From positions 1 through 26,487 of the forward strand of contig NZ_AOGW02000020.1 of NCBI RefSeq assembly GCF_000332495.1: a stretch of DNA of 26,487 bases, read 5' to 3'. The position numbers were made by a program, and so were the translations under genes. Of the stretch, positions 1-8,653 are shown in pieces. The DNA is from Leptospira terpstrae serovar Hualin str. LT 11-33 = ATCC 700639. GTDB taxonomy: Bacteria > Spirochaetota > Leptospiria > Leptospirales > Leptospiraceae. The notes beneath the pieces were generated by a model. It did no database searches. It worked only from the letters and a program-made list of their open reading frames with translations, and was not told where the DNA came from. Within the stretch, counting starts at the first letter, position 1, and each line of letters begins with the position of its first letter.

Positions 1-1
1 A

Positions 2-1165
2 CGCACACACTCTATTCTCGGAGATGAATTTTATTACCGAACCGATCACGATATATTTTTAAAAGTTTTAAAGAAACATCCCAAAATGTCTGCATCTATT
101 GGGGTTGTAAAAACTTCCTTACTATCAAGGATTCGAAAAAACTATTCTGTTGTATTAGAGAATGATAAAATACTAAATCTGGTTGAAAAACCAGAAAATC
201 CTCCCAATGAACTTTTGGGATTAGGAAGTTACTTTTTTACTCCAGAGTATTTTGAGTTTTTTAAAAAAACTCCTGCCTCGGCAAAATCAGGTGTCATTGA
301 GATAACAGATGTAATTGACAAAATGGCAAAAGAGTCTGCTGGCGGAGTGTATGCAACTATGCTTAGTTGCGAATACTTTAATATTAACTCCATGCAGGAT
401 TACTATCATGCAGTTTATGAAGTTAGAAATGATTTATTTCATAAATTTAAAACAAGTTTAGTTATCCCAACTAACAATAACGAAAGATCTATTACAGATG
501 TGATCGTAGACTTCAAAGACAAATTTAATGAAATTATTGTCATCGATAATGAATCAACTGATGAAACATTAGCCCTTAGTAAAAAAGAAAAGGTTAAAAC
601 CTATACTTTCCCTGGTGATGGGGATCCAACAAGGCTTGGGGAACAAGTAAGAAGGGGAATCGAATACACAACAGGTGATATAATCGTTGTGGTTTCACCC
701 GATGGATCATTTCGATCAAAAGATTTCCCAAAATTATTAGAATACATGAAAGATTCTGATATGGTGATTGGTACTCGCACTACGAGACAGATGATCGAAC
801 AAGGATCAAATCTTAAGCCACTGTATCGTCTCGTAAATTTACTGATGGGTAAATTAGTGGAAGTGTTTTGGTGGGGACAAGAACCACGATTTACCGATGT
901 GGATTGTCAGTTTTTTTCTGTTTGGCGAGAGTCGTATGAAAGAGTAAAACCACAATTGGTTGTAGAAGACCGTAAGTACATTGTAGAACTTATGATCGAT
1001 ATTGTTAGATCTCATATGCGTTGTATCGAAATCCCCGTGTCCTATTTTAAACCAGTGGGACAAGTGGAATACAGATTACGCGATATGATTTCAGATTCAA
1101 TCCATATAATGAAATTAATATTATCTAAAAAGTTTTACCTAGGAGAAGATCGCGATGGCGAATAA
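2..1165 (+). CDS. Sugar nucleotidyltransferase / family-2 glycosyltransferase fusion (5' end outside window)
   Basis: The frame is open from base 2 without a stop, so the true start lies left of the window. The first residues include GDEF, and a VEKP motif and an EITDV stretch follow; this is the C-terminal half of an RmlA-like nucleotidyltransferase that would make an NDP-sugar. From about residue 140 a second domain begins, a GT-A glycosyltransferase with LVIPTNNNE, VIDNESTDET, VVSPDGSF and a GTRT motif, as in polyprenyl-phosphate sugar transferases of the DPM1 type. The metal-binding region reads SPD where many relatives have an acidic residue in the first position. The gene overlaps the next by 11 bases (stop at 1163-1165, next ATG at 1155) and a clear AGGAG sits at 1140-1144, so the two are translated together. 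It probably activates a sugar and transfers it to a lipid carrier at the inner membrane. Fusion and broad function are clear; the sugar is unknown. Confidence 0.8.
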   Translation, partial: RTHSILGDEFYYRTDHDIFLKVLKKHPKMSASIGVVKTSLLSRIRKNYSVVLENDKILNLVEKPENPPNELLGLGSYFFTPEYFEFFKKTPASAKSGVIEITDVIDKMAKESAGGVYATMLSCEYFNINSMQDYYHAVYEVRNDLFHKFKTSLVIPTNNNERSITDVIVDFKDKFNEIIVIDNESTDETLALSKKEKVKTYTFPGDGDPTRLGEQVRRGIEYTTGDIIVVVSPDGSFRSKDFPKLLEYMKDSDMVIGTRTTRQMIEQGSNLKPLYRLVNLLMGKLVEVFWWGQEPRFTDVDCQFFSVWRESYERVKPQLVVEDRKYIVELMIDIVRSHMRCIEIPVSYFKPVGQVEYRLRDMISDSIHIMKLILSKKFYLGEDRDGE

Positions 1166-2195
1166 AGTATTGGTAACAGGCGGATGCGGATTTTTAGGAT
1201 CCCATGTTTGTGAATTATTTCGTAAAGAAGGTTGGGATGTTGTTAGTTTTGATAACATGACCAAATATGAATTAAAACGAACTGGATATGGAAGTGATGC
1301 CACTCGTGATTATAACTGGAATTATTTGAAATCGCTTGGTGTCACTATGGTGAAAGGTGACATTCGAAACTTAGAACATTTAATCGATCGTTCTTCCGAT
1401 TGTGATTATATCATTCATACTGCAGCACAACCTGCCATGACTATCTCTTGGGAAGATCCTGAGTTAGATTTTTCAACGAACGTAATTGGAACTTTTAATG
1501 TAATGGAAGCAGCAAGAAAACATAAAATTCCTGTTGTAAACACTTCTTCCATCCACGTATACGGAAACTCGATTAACGATACTTTGACGGAAGGTAAAAC
1601 TTCTTACGAAAGACAGCCAGTAGAAATCTCTGTAGAACATCCCACTATGGTAGGACAAATTTCCCCACTACATGCCTCCAAAATGAGTGCCGAACACTAT
1701 GTACGATCTTATACAGATATGTATGGTGTAAAAGCTGCTAGTTTTCGATTTACTGGGATTTACGGAGAACGTCAGTTTGGTGGTGAGGATCATGGTTGGG
1801 TAGCCAACTTTGCCATTCGTTCTGTGTTTGGTCTTCCGCTTCGAATTTTTGGAACAGGAAAACAAACAAGGGACATTTTACACGCAGAAGACGGTGCCAA
1901 ATCCTATTTAGAATTTTTTAAAAACCCAATCCCAGGTGTTTACAATATTGGGGGAGCAAGCCCTCATAAAATTTCTCTATTAGAATGTATTCATCTTATA
2001 GGTGAAATTCTTGGAAAAAAACAAGAAATCCTTTTTGAAGTGGAAAGACCGGGTGACATGCGTTATTTTATCTGCGACATCAAAGAAGCAAAAAAATTCG
2101 GATTCAATCCAAAAATCCTACCAAAAGAGGGTGTAACTCGACTCATCAAATGGATTGAAGCGAACCAAGACGTATTCAATATTGCTGGGAAGTAG
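1155..2195 (+). CDS. NAD-dependent sugar epimerase/dehydratase, extended SDR (CDP-paratose epimerase-like)
   Basis: A 346-residue extended short-chain dehydrogenase. The N-terminal VLVTGGCGFLGSH is the GxxGxxG nucleotide-binding turn, a KGDIRN motif near residue 70 is the adenine-side Asp region, and HTAAQPA near 90 and NTSSIHVYG near 130-137 are standard active-site segments. The later blocks (GEDHGW, FGTGKQTRD, GVYNIGG) resemble the CDP-paratose/tyvelose 2-epimerase branch. The usual YxxxK catalytic motif reads SPLHASK at residues 170-176: Lys176 is kept, but the Tyr position is Leu172. Relatives of this branch may also lack Tyr here, so it may still be active by another mechanism. It sits between two glycosyltransferase genes and probably modifies the nucleotide sugar they use. 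Family is secure; substrate is inferred only from resemblance. Confidence 0.85.
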   Translation: MANKVLVTGGCGFLGSHVCELFRKEGWDVVSFDNMTKYELKRTGYGSDATRDYNWNYLKSLGVTMVKGDIRNLEHLIDRSSDCDYIIHTAAQPAMTISWEDPELDFSTNVIGTFNVMEAARKHKIPVVNTSSIHVYGNSINDTLTEGKTSYERQPVEISVEHPTMVGQISPLHASKMSAEHYVRSYTDMYGVKAASFRFTGIYGERQFGGEDHGWVANFAIRSVFGLPLRIFGTGKQTRDILHAEDGAKSYLEFFKNPIPGVYNIGGASPHKISLLECIHLIGEILGKKQEILFEVERPGDMRYFICDIKEAKKFGFNPKILPKEGVTRLIKWIEANQDVFNIAGK

Positions 2196-2196
2196 A

Positions 2197-2919
2197 ATGT
2201 CAAACAAAACACTGGTCATCATCCCTGCCTACAATGAGGCCGCTACCATTGAAGAAGTGGTTCGTGGTGCAATTGCCTTTGCAGATGTTTCTGTAACGGA
2301 TGATGCCAGTAAAGATGCCACACCGACTATATTGGCCAAACTCCAGAAAGAATTTGGAAAACGACTCCATGTCATTCGACATGAAAAAAACACTCACATT
2401 CCAAAAGGTATCCAAGATGGAATGAAGTATGCTGTGGAAAAAGGATATGACTGGGTCATCACAATGGATGCTGGTTTGTCACATGACGCAGGTTATTTGA
2501 AGGAGTTTCAATCTTTCCCAAATTGTGATTTGGTGATAGGTTCCAGAACCTCAACAGTGAACGTTCCGATCTATCGTAAATTTATTTCCTGGCTTGCCGC
2601 CAAGGTAATGAACTATTGTTTATCAAAAGGGATTTTAAATCTTTTTGGCGCAAATTTAAGAGACTGCACCAGTGGGTATAGACGGTATTCTAAACCTATG
2701 TTTCAAAAAATTGCAACATACCCCTTGGAATCAGTTGCTTTTGACTTTCATATGGAAGCACTTTCCATTGTAGCAAACAACGATGGTTCTATTAAAGAAT
2801 TACCAATCCGTTATATTTTTTCCAATAGTAGTTTCAATCGTAAGGTGTTGAAACTTGCCATTCAATTTGCTAAAAAACTTTTGTTACGAAAATGGAAACT
2901 GATCCCACAATACCCATAG
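2197..2919 (+). CDS. Family-2 glycosyltransferase, DPM1-like
   Basis: A 240-residue GT-A glycosyltransferase close in layout to dolichyl/polyprenyl-phosphate mannose synthases. It shows VIIPAYNEAATIEEVV at the N-terminus, VTDDASKDAT, the metal-binding ITMDAGLSHD, a GSRT turn and RDCTSGYRRYS, all in the family order and spacing. There is no long C-terminal membrane segment, so it is probably a peripheral inner-membrane enzyme charging a polyprenyl phosphate. I chose ATG 2197, two bases after the previous stop codon; an in-frame ATG 42 bases upstream would lie wholly inside the epimerase gene and adds residues unlike the family. The 3' end overlaps the next gene by 28 bases. It belongs to the polysaccharide operon; substrate not determinable. 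Confidence 0.88.
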   Translation: MSNKTLVIIPAYNEAATIEEVVRGAIAFADVSVTDDASKDATPTILAKLQKEFGKRLHVIRHEKNTHIPKGIQDGMKYAVEKGYDWVITMDAGLSHDAGYLKEFQSFPNCDLVIGSRTSTVNVPIYRKFISWLAAKVMNYCLSKGILNLFGANLRDCTSGYRRYSKPMFQKIATYPLESVAFDFHMEALSIVANNDGSIKELPIRYIFSNSSFNRKVLKLAIQFAKKLLLRKWKLIPQYP

Positions 2920-4460
2920 ATAAGATTCGTTTCGGTCTGAAATGGAAGGTTTTTATTGTCACCTGTAGTTTGCTAGGTGGAATTTTTATTTTGGATCGCC
3001 TTCTTTTTTTTGAGTTTTATTTTTTGTTTCCCAATGAAACGGAATGGGATTCTTCTCCTTGGTATAACTTCCTACATAAAACAAAAGAATTACAGTCAAC
3101 GAAAGACAAACATAGAACTATCATTACCGGGAGTTCTGTTGCATTGTATTCGGTCCTGCCAGACGAACTCAACCAAAGAGATAATAACAAAACTAAGTAT
3201 TCGTTTTTTTCTCATGTTGCTATGGCTCCCACGGATCTTTATTATTATAAAGAAAATCTTTTGGATTCGCATCCGGATTTAGTGGTTTATATACATAACT
3301 TTGCAGATTTACAATGGGAATACCAAGAACCTATTGATGGAAAATTTCAATTTAATGAAGCCAAGTGGGTAAAAGAATTTGGGGATCGTTATCCTGCAAA
3401 AACGATTTATCCAACCACATATTTAAAAGACCATTGGACGGAACTACCTAGAAAAACCATTTCCAAATTGGCTACAAAGTCTTTATTTTATGTTAGTCGG
3501 TTTCGAGTTTTCTTTTGGGATCCTATCGAAGTTTATATAGACAATCATTTTCGAAGCGGAAGAAAATACCATCTGTACCAAGGGAAAAAACCTAAAGAAG
3601 GGATTTGGTCCAAAGGATGGACAAAGGAAACCGCGACTCTTCTTTGTTCTGAAAAAAAATCGAAAGAATCTATCTTTTTACAAAAACCAAAAACAAAGTT
3701 AAAATTTCGTTTTTATTCCGATTATAATTCTTCATTGAACCAAAAACCAATGGAAGAAGTAGAAAGAACTTTTGAACGTGCTGGTTGGAATGATTTGGAA
3801 TGGTCCTCGTTGGTAAAAAACCAAAGAGAATGGACTGTGGTCCAAATCCAAGTTTTGTCTGAGTTATCCTCCGCAAAAGAAGTGAATCTAATTCGTTATG
3901 GTAGAGATGAGTCTGTTGGTATTCGTTTGTCTCATTTTTTTTGTAAATCCTCAAAGTTAGAGAACAGATCTTATTCTCGCGGAAGTTATTGGGATGACAC
4001 TCGTTTGGTGACAATGACTGTCCCTGATTTTCAAGCTGACTATTTTGAGCGAATGATACGTGATGCAGGAACAAGGAATGAACTCTGGAGGTTACATTTT
4101 GTTCGAGAAGCCAAAAAAAATGCAAATTCTCTTACCTTTGAACCTTGGTTAGAATTCAACAGAATCCTTACAATTTCAGATTATTTTTACCAACAAAAAG
4201 TTCCTTTTGTATTAGTAATGAGTCCAGAAAATCCAATAGAATTTGCATTCTATAAAGATTCAAAATGGAGAAAAGATTGGATCTCGAGCTTAAAATCGCA
4301 CTTGGAAACCAGGGGCCAAACGTTTATCGATCATACAGAAGCTGTAACTGATGTTAGATATTTTTTTGACCCACACCATCTTACCTACGAAGGTGCTCAT
4401 TTTTATAATACTATTTTTTCTAAAACCTTAGAGCCTAAAATTTTACTACCTAATCCTTGA
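2892..4460 (+). CDS. Membrane-tethered SGNH-hydrolase-like protein
   Basis: A 522-residue protein with one strongly hydrophobic N-terminal segment (about residues 18-46) and a long extracytoplasmic part. TIITGSSVALYS near residue 80 looks like block I of the SGNH/GDSL fold (nucleophile Ser after Gly), and FFDPHHLTYEG near residues 492-501 matches the C-terminal DxxH block (Asp493, His496), so a Ser-His-Asp enzyme is plausible. The middle ~300 residues are not recognisable to me. Comparable membrane-tethered SGNH proteins occur in spirochaete and other polysaccharide clusters, and some relatives are O-acetyl transferases or esterases (AlgJ-like). Its position in the glycosyltransferase operon, with a 28-base overlap upstream, suggests it modifies the glycan at the outer face of the inner membrane. 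Fold assignment is moderate; reaction is inferred. Confidence 0.65.
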   Translation: METDPTIPIDKIRFGLKWKVFIVTCSLLGGIFILDRLLFFEFYFLFPNETEWDSSPWYNFLHKTKELQSTKDKHRTIITGSSVALYSVLPDELNQRDNNKTKYSFFSHVAMAPTDLYYYKENLLDSHPDLVVYIHNFADLQWEYQEPIDGKFQFNEAKWVKEFGDRYPAKTIYPTTYLKDHWTELPRKTISKLATKSLFYVSRFRVFFWDPIEVYIDNHFRSGRKYHLYQGKKPKEGIWSKGWTKETATLLCSEKKSKESIFLQKPKTKLKFRFYSDYNSSLNQKPMEEVERTFERAGWNDLEWSSLVKNQREWTVVQIQVLSELSSAKEVNLIRYGRDESVGIRLSHFFCKSSKLENRSYSRGSYWDDTRLVTMTVPDFQADYFERMIRDAGTRNELWRLHFVREAKKNANSLTFEPWLEFNRILTISDYFYQQKVPFVLVMSPENPIEFAFYKDSKWRKDWISSLKSHLETRGQTFIDHTEAVTDVRYFFDPHHLTYEGAHFYNTIFSKTLEPKILLPNP

Positions 4461-4474
4461 TTTGGAGTTATCAA

Positions 4475-5689
4475 ATGATCTTAAAACGTTTATCCCCAAT
4501 TTTTATATTTTTTCATTCTAAACAGTGGTTCACAGTTTTGTTTTTTGTTTTGATCTGGGGAATTTCCACTATAGGGTATTGGAAAAAGTATGAATGGAAC
4601 CCTAGTTCAATGGTGAATTTTGGTTATGAGTTTGCTCTTCAAAACCAGACGGAAACACCTGAAAATGCTGTTCTATTTAAAGGAGAAAAGGGGGATTTGG
4701 GCGCAGGTTATGATGGTCAAATCTTTTTTTATTTTTCAAGACCCCTCTCCGAATTCCGTTTGAACTGGCCGAAAGGTTTTGATGAATCTTACCGAGCACC
4801 AAGAATCGGCTATCCTCTGTTAATTGCACTATTTGGTTTTTTTGGGAAAACGGCTGCTATTTTTGGAATGTATTTCTGGAATATTTCACTTACACTCCTT
4901 TCCTATTTTTATTTGCGCAAACTTTTGGATGAGGATACAAAACCGTATGCCATTTTATATCTTTTAAGTCCTTTTGCTTTGGGAAGTTATTATGTACTCG
5001 TAAGTGATTCGGTGATGGTATCCATTTTGATCATTGCCTATTATTACTATGTAAAGGAAAACTACTTCCCTTTTATTATCTTATCAAGTTTGGCTATCTT
5101 AACAAAAGAACCCGCACTTTTTTTATTATTTCCCTTGGGCCTTGCCGCACTGTTTCGCAAAAATTGGAAACGAACTATTGTTGTAGGATCGGTTCTTATC
5201 ATTCCTGTTTGTTGGCATTTGTATTTAGCTTACCGGTTTCCTAATTGGAGGCCTGGTCGACTAACAGACTTTATTTTGCCATTCGAAGGCCTTATTTCTT
5301 ATATGGAATCTATTTGGAGACTTTTGGCAGGTGGTACAAATTGGAAAGATTTTGCGAGGTTATTGTCAAGGTTTCCTCTTGTAATTTTGTTTTTCCTTGG
5401 ACTATTTTTGCCTTTTACTGGCAAAGTCACTAAGGGTTGGGAGTTTCGAATTTCCTTTTTACTGATTATTTTTATGGTGGGGACTGCCGGGTACTACCAT
5501 TTTTGGTCTGTATACGAAAACGTTTCGCGAATGTTTACTCTTTCGATACCAGTTCTTTTGTTACTTAATAAAGAAGACAAAACCATACGAAAACAAGAGT
5601 ATATACTTTTAACTTTGTTTATACTCATTTTGTTTCTTCTGAAAGTTTTACTCATTTCCAGACAATTAGGTTACCAAGTCGGATTCTAA
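4475..5689 (+). CDS. Multi-spanning membrane protein of GT-C glycosyltransferase type
   Basis: A 404-residue polytopic protein with about ten hydrophobic segments spread over the whole length. A hydrophilic loop after the first segment contains GYDGQIFFYF followed by RIGYPLL. That arrangement, an acidic loop between the first membrane segments followed by an Arg and a GYP turn, is seen in GT-C enzymes that use lipid-phosphate sugars and in related cell-surface glycopolymer proteins. I chose ATG 4475 because GGAG at 4464-4467 is seven bases upstream; a TTG at 4457 overlaps the previous gene but has no such site. It follows two DPM1-like enzymes that could make its lipid-linked sugar donor. Its stop (5687-5689) overlaps the stop of the opposing gene inside a hairpin. 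Function inferred from topology and context. Confidence 0.65.
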   Translation: MILKRLSPIFIFFHSKQWFTVLFFVLIWGISTIGYWKKYEWNPSSMVNFGYEFALQNQTETPENAVLFKGEKGDLGAGYDGQIFFYFSRPLSEFRLNWPKGFDESYRAPRIGYPLLIALFGFFGKTAAIFGMYFWNISLTLLSYFYLRKLLDEDTKPYAILYLLSPFALGSYYVLVSDSVMVSILIIAYYYYVKENYFPFIILSSLAILTKEPALFLLFPLGLAALFRKNWKRTIVVGSVLIIPVCWHLYLAYRFPNWRPGRLTDFILPFEGLISYMESIWRLLAGGTNWKDFARLLSRFPLVILFFLGLFLPFTGKVTKGWEFRISFLLIIFMVGTAGYYHFWSVYENVSRMFTLSIPVLLLLNKEDKTIRKQEYILLTLFILILFLLKVLLISRQLGYQVGF

Positions 5690-5701
5690 AAATTAGAATC
5701 C
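5681..5701 (+). terminator. Hairpin over the overlapping convergent stop codons
   Basis: A perfect 9-base inverted repeat, GGATTCTAA and TTAGAATCC, separated by AAA, followed on the + strand by C-free TTTT at 5702-5705. The left arm contains the TAA of the plus-strand membrane protein gene and the TAG of the minus-strand HtrA-like gene. It probably ends transcription of the polysaccharide operon. On the minus strand no T-run follows, so use in that direction is doubtful. Confidence 0.55.
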
Positions 5702-7161
5702 TTTTGGATTTGGAAACTCTGTTTCGCTTCTAAATTTAATGTCTGAATTTCTTCTTTTTTGAAAATCATTTCAAAACCATCAGACATCACAAAATGGATG
5801 TAAGTTGATGTTGATTCCTTTACCAGCGTTTGTAATTGCTCTAAGGATTGAACTTGGGTTCCATTCACTGATTTTAGAATCATTTGGTGGGCAGTATGAT
5901 AGGCTTTATTCCCTGAAAGTGGTAAAACTTGTGATAAAAATACCACCCTCCCTTCATTCTGATTTCGTTTGATACGGTAAAAGTCATTTAGATAAAGCAG
6001 TTCTTTACTGACTCGATTCCTCCACTGGTTCCCATGTTCCGTTAAAAACTGCTCAGATAATTCCTGGAAAATAATCCCAGCTAACATTAAATATTTGGGA
6101 GTTTGGAATCTAGAATTGCCATAAGGAATTCGAATGGCAGAATCTGGTAGTGGTTTCAAGTCTAACTCAAGAGATACAGGTTTTTTGTTTCGAAATACTT
6201 TCAGTTTAATTTTTTTGCCAAAGGAAGAATCGATATCATTTGTATTATGAAACAAATACGAAACATTGAGTTTCCCAAATTTTGGATGATCAAAATAACC
6301 CTTGGGATCTATTTTGAAATTGGAAACTTCAAGTAAAACGTCCTCTAACTGTAATACTCCATCAGCAGAAGAGCCAGGATAAATTTCCGCGACAAGTACT
6401 CCTAAATCATCTTTTCTGAGCCCATAATAATTTCTAGTAGCACTGTCTATCAGTGGTTTGAAGCGGAAACCTTTAAATGAAAATGATTTTCCCTCAATAA
6501 AGTGTTTGATGGAAAAAGCAGGAATCACTCTTCCTGAATTGTTTTCTTTAAATTGATAAAGGATTCCTTGTGGAATTCTTGCAGTAGCATCCACTATCAA
6601 TTCTCCCACTCCATCTAGTTTTTCTTCTGATTGGATTTCGATAAAGGGGAGTTCCACATAACCACTGGAATAGGCATCCATATCCAAACGAATCATTCTT
6701 ATCTTTTTCTCTTCTAAATTCCTTTGGTCTTTACTCTCCATCACAAGACCGGTTCCTGGTAAAAAAACTTCGTTTGGAAATATAACTGCCTTTAGGTCTT
6801 TGGAAGCATTAGGATCATTGAATTTTAATATCGCAAGCCCTAAGTCAGGATCCAATCGTTCCAATTCCGCAGTGTATACTTTCAGAGCTTCCGGTTTTTT
6901 GATTTCAATGCTTGTGTAAAAATACACTGCCTGTGCTGGGATTAGAATTCTATTTTCACCAATGTAAATCCCTGTGGATTGGCGAATTTCTGGATTTTTA
7001 AACCGCCAAGGTTGGATAAAGTGAGGGTACTGAACGGTTACCTTAACTTGGAGAATGGAAGGATCTGTCATTCCCACAGGAATGGATTTCCCTATTAAGG
7101 ATCCCGTTAGAAACAAAAGAAAAACGAAGGTGAATCCTAATTTTTGATTCAAAAATAACAT
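5686..7161 (-). CDS. HtrA-like pseudoprotease with PDZ-like domains
   Basis: A 491-residue exported protein: hydrophobic signal peptide at about residues 9-24, a trypsin-like HtrA body, and PDZ-like regions at roughly 225-330 and near the C-terminus (SVNGTQVQSLEQL). It lines up along its length with the protein encoded just upstream. The His-containing TNAH motif of that neighbour is here IPAQ (residues 74-77), so His is replaced by Gln77. The Asp motif survives as DPDLGLA (Asp106). The GNSGG serine motif is gone, replaced by ARIPQGI near residues 194-200. Proteolysis by the HtrA mechanism is therefore not expected; a binding, scaffold or regulatory role is likely. The gene starts four bases after its neighbour's stop, with AGGAAA upstream of the ATG, so the pair forms an operon arising from tandem duplication. 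Confidence 0.82.
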   Translation of the reverse strand: MLFLNQKLGFTFVFLLFLTGSLIGKSIPVGMTDPSILQVKVTVQYPHFIQPWRFKNPEIRQSTGIYIGENRILIPAQAVYFYTSIEIKKPEALKVYTAELERLDPDLGLAILKFNDPNASKDLKAVIFPNEVFLPGTGLVMESKDQRNLEEKKIRMIRLDMDAYSSGYVELPFIEIQSEEKLDGVGELIVDATARIPQGILYQFKENNSGRVIPAFSIKHFIEGKSFSFKGFRFKPLIDSATRNYYGLRKDDLGVLVAEIYPGSSADGVLQLEDVLLEVSNFKIDPKGYFDHPKFGKLNVSYLFHNTNDIDSSFGKKIKLKVFRNKKPVSLELDLKPLPDSAIRIPYGNSRFQTPKYLMLAGIIFQELSEQFLTEHGNQWRNRVSKELLYLNDFYRIKRNQNEGRVVFLSQVLPLSGNKAYHTAHQMILKSVNGTQVQSLEQLQTLVKESTSTYIHFVMSDGFEMIFKKEEIQTLNLEAKQSFQIQKDSNF

Positions 7162-7165
7162 GGTA

Positions 7166-8653
7166 TTAATTTCCTGTTAGGTGGTAATTTTTTTTAATTT
7201 CTATGTCAGCACGTTCCGACTCTTCTCGGTCCAAAATCATTGGCAATTGGATCCCATAAAATTGGATTCTTATCGTTTTTTCTTTAGAAGATTGTAAAAT
7301 ATCTTTTAAGTGGTTTAAATTTTTTACCTTTGTTCCATTTACAGAATCTACTACCATATTCAAATAAAAATCAGAATTGGAATTGATGGGGTGGGGTAAC
7401 TTACGATATAAAACCACATCTTCGGTTTCCCCATCCGAAAGTGTAGTTGCATCATAGAACCGATAAACAAGTAAACTCCCTCCTTGGGTTTGTCCATTTT
7501 TACTCCAGGCTTCGAGTAGATCTCGGTTAACGGTTTGAAATACTAATCCACCAAACACAAGATAGTCGTAATTGATTCCATACCTTGCTCTTTGGTTTTC
7601 CATTTGTGGCATTTTTTTAGCCGGAAATTTTACATTTATTTTTTTCTTATCACGGATAAGATCAAACCGGATTTCGTCTCCGGCAAATTTGTTGTCCACA
7701 ACTTCCAAAAAATCTATAGAATTAGATTCTAGTAGGTTCCCATTTTTTCCTATCTTACGTCCGTCAATCGCTGTTAAATAATCTCCGGGTTTTAAATGAC
7801 CATCGGCGGAACCTTTTTTTAAAACTTTTGTGACAAACACACCTTCTTCTGTATTTGGAATTCCATAATATTGTCTATGAGATTCCGAGTAAGAAGGTTG
7901 TGTTTGGATTCCTAACTCGACGTAACCATGATAGATTCCATCTTCAATATCCTTTAGAAAATGTTGGATCACCGCTGTGGGAATGATGTACCCAATGTTT
8001 TCTCCTTTTGTGGATGCTTGAAACGCCACACCAACAACCTTCCCATTTTGTAGGGCTGGGCCTCCAGAGTTCCCAGGATTGATGGCAGCATCAACTTGGA
8101 CTACTAAATGACTATCAATTTGTGAATGTGCATAGGTTGACTGTTCAATTCGCGATACAATTCCTCGACTAACAGAAATTTTACTTCCGCCAATTGGATA
8201 TCCAACAATATCGACTGGGCTTGCAAGCTCTGGCAAATTTCCTAACTCTAAATAGTTACTATCCGTATAAAACTCTGGGTCTGAAACCTCGAGAAGGGCT
8301 AAATCACAATCATGAGCGATATGCAATACTTTAAGTTCATACCATTCCGTTTGGTTGTTCCTTTGGGCTTCCATGAATTTGGCGTTGGATACAACATGGG
8401 CATTGGTGAGAATGCGATTTTTAGAAATCAAAAATCCTGAACCAGTGGAAGCAGAAATTCCAGAAGATATCCAAGGCGAGAAAGGGTCCTTGGCTTGCGA
8501 AAATACGCGGATTTGGACTACAGATTTCTTGATTTCGTCAATGGATTGTCTGTATTCTTCGGGGTAAAGAGGGCTAAGGAATAAACTTGTAAAAAATAAA
8601 ATAGTACTCGCAAAGAGAGATGGGGAGAGGAGAATTTTTTTTTGTTTTTGCAT
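7166..8653 (-). CDS. HtrA/Do-like periplasmic serine protease
   Basis: A trypsin-like S1C protease of about 495 residues with an N-terminal signal peptide (KQKK then a hydrophobic run, to about residue 30). The catalytic triad is complete: His86 in TNAHVV, Asp117 in CDLALLEV and Ser196 in NPGNSGGPA. A PDZ domain covers about 240-345 (GVFVTKVLKKGSADG, GDYLTAIDG) and a second, weaker PDZ-like stretch lies near 428-465 (VDSVNGTKVKNL). It should act in the periplasm on misfolded or specific envelope proteins. The start is uncertain: ATG 8653 gives the best signal peptide, while ATGs at 8674 and 8671 would add 6-7 residues; none has a strong ribosome binding site. The open frame continues to 8854 but that extension is unlike a signal sequence and runs into the divergent gene. 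It is followed at four bases by its pseudoprotease paralog. Confidence 0.88.
   Translation of the reverse strand: MQKQKKILLSPSLFASTILFFTSLFLSPLYPEEYRQSIDEIKKSVVQIRVFSQAKDPFSPWISSGISASTGSGFLISKNRILTNAHVVSNAKFMEAQRNNQTEWYELKVLHIAHDCDLALLEVSDPEFYTDSNYLELGNLPELASPVDIVGYPIGGSKISVSRGIVSRIEQSTYAHSQIDSHLVVQVDAAINPGNSGGPALQNGKVVGVAFQASTKGENIGYIIPTAVIQHFLKDIEDGIYHGYVELGIQTQPSYSESHRQYYGIPNTEEGVFVTKVLKKGSADGHLKPGDYLTAIDGRKIGKNGNLLESNSIDFLEVVDNKFAGDEIRFDLIRDKKKINVKFPAKKMPQMENQRARYGINYDYLVFGGLVFQTVNRDLLEAWSKNGQTQGGSLLVYRFYDATTLSDGETEDVVLYRKLPHPINSNSDFYLNMVVDSVNGTKVKNLNHLKDILQSSKEKTIRIQFYGIQLPMILDREESERADIEIKKNYHLTGN

Noticed and set aside
3670..4125. Minus-strand open frame of 151 codons within the SGNH-like gene
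   Set aside because: Antisense to a longer frame in a compact operon, with no signal sequence, motif or ribosome binding site of note.
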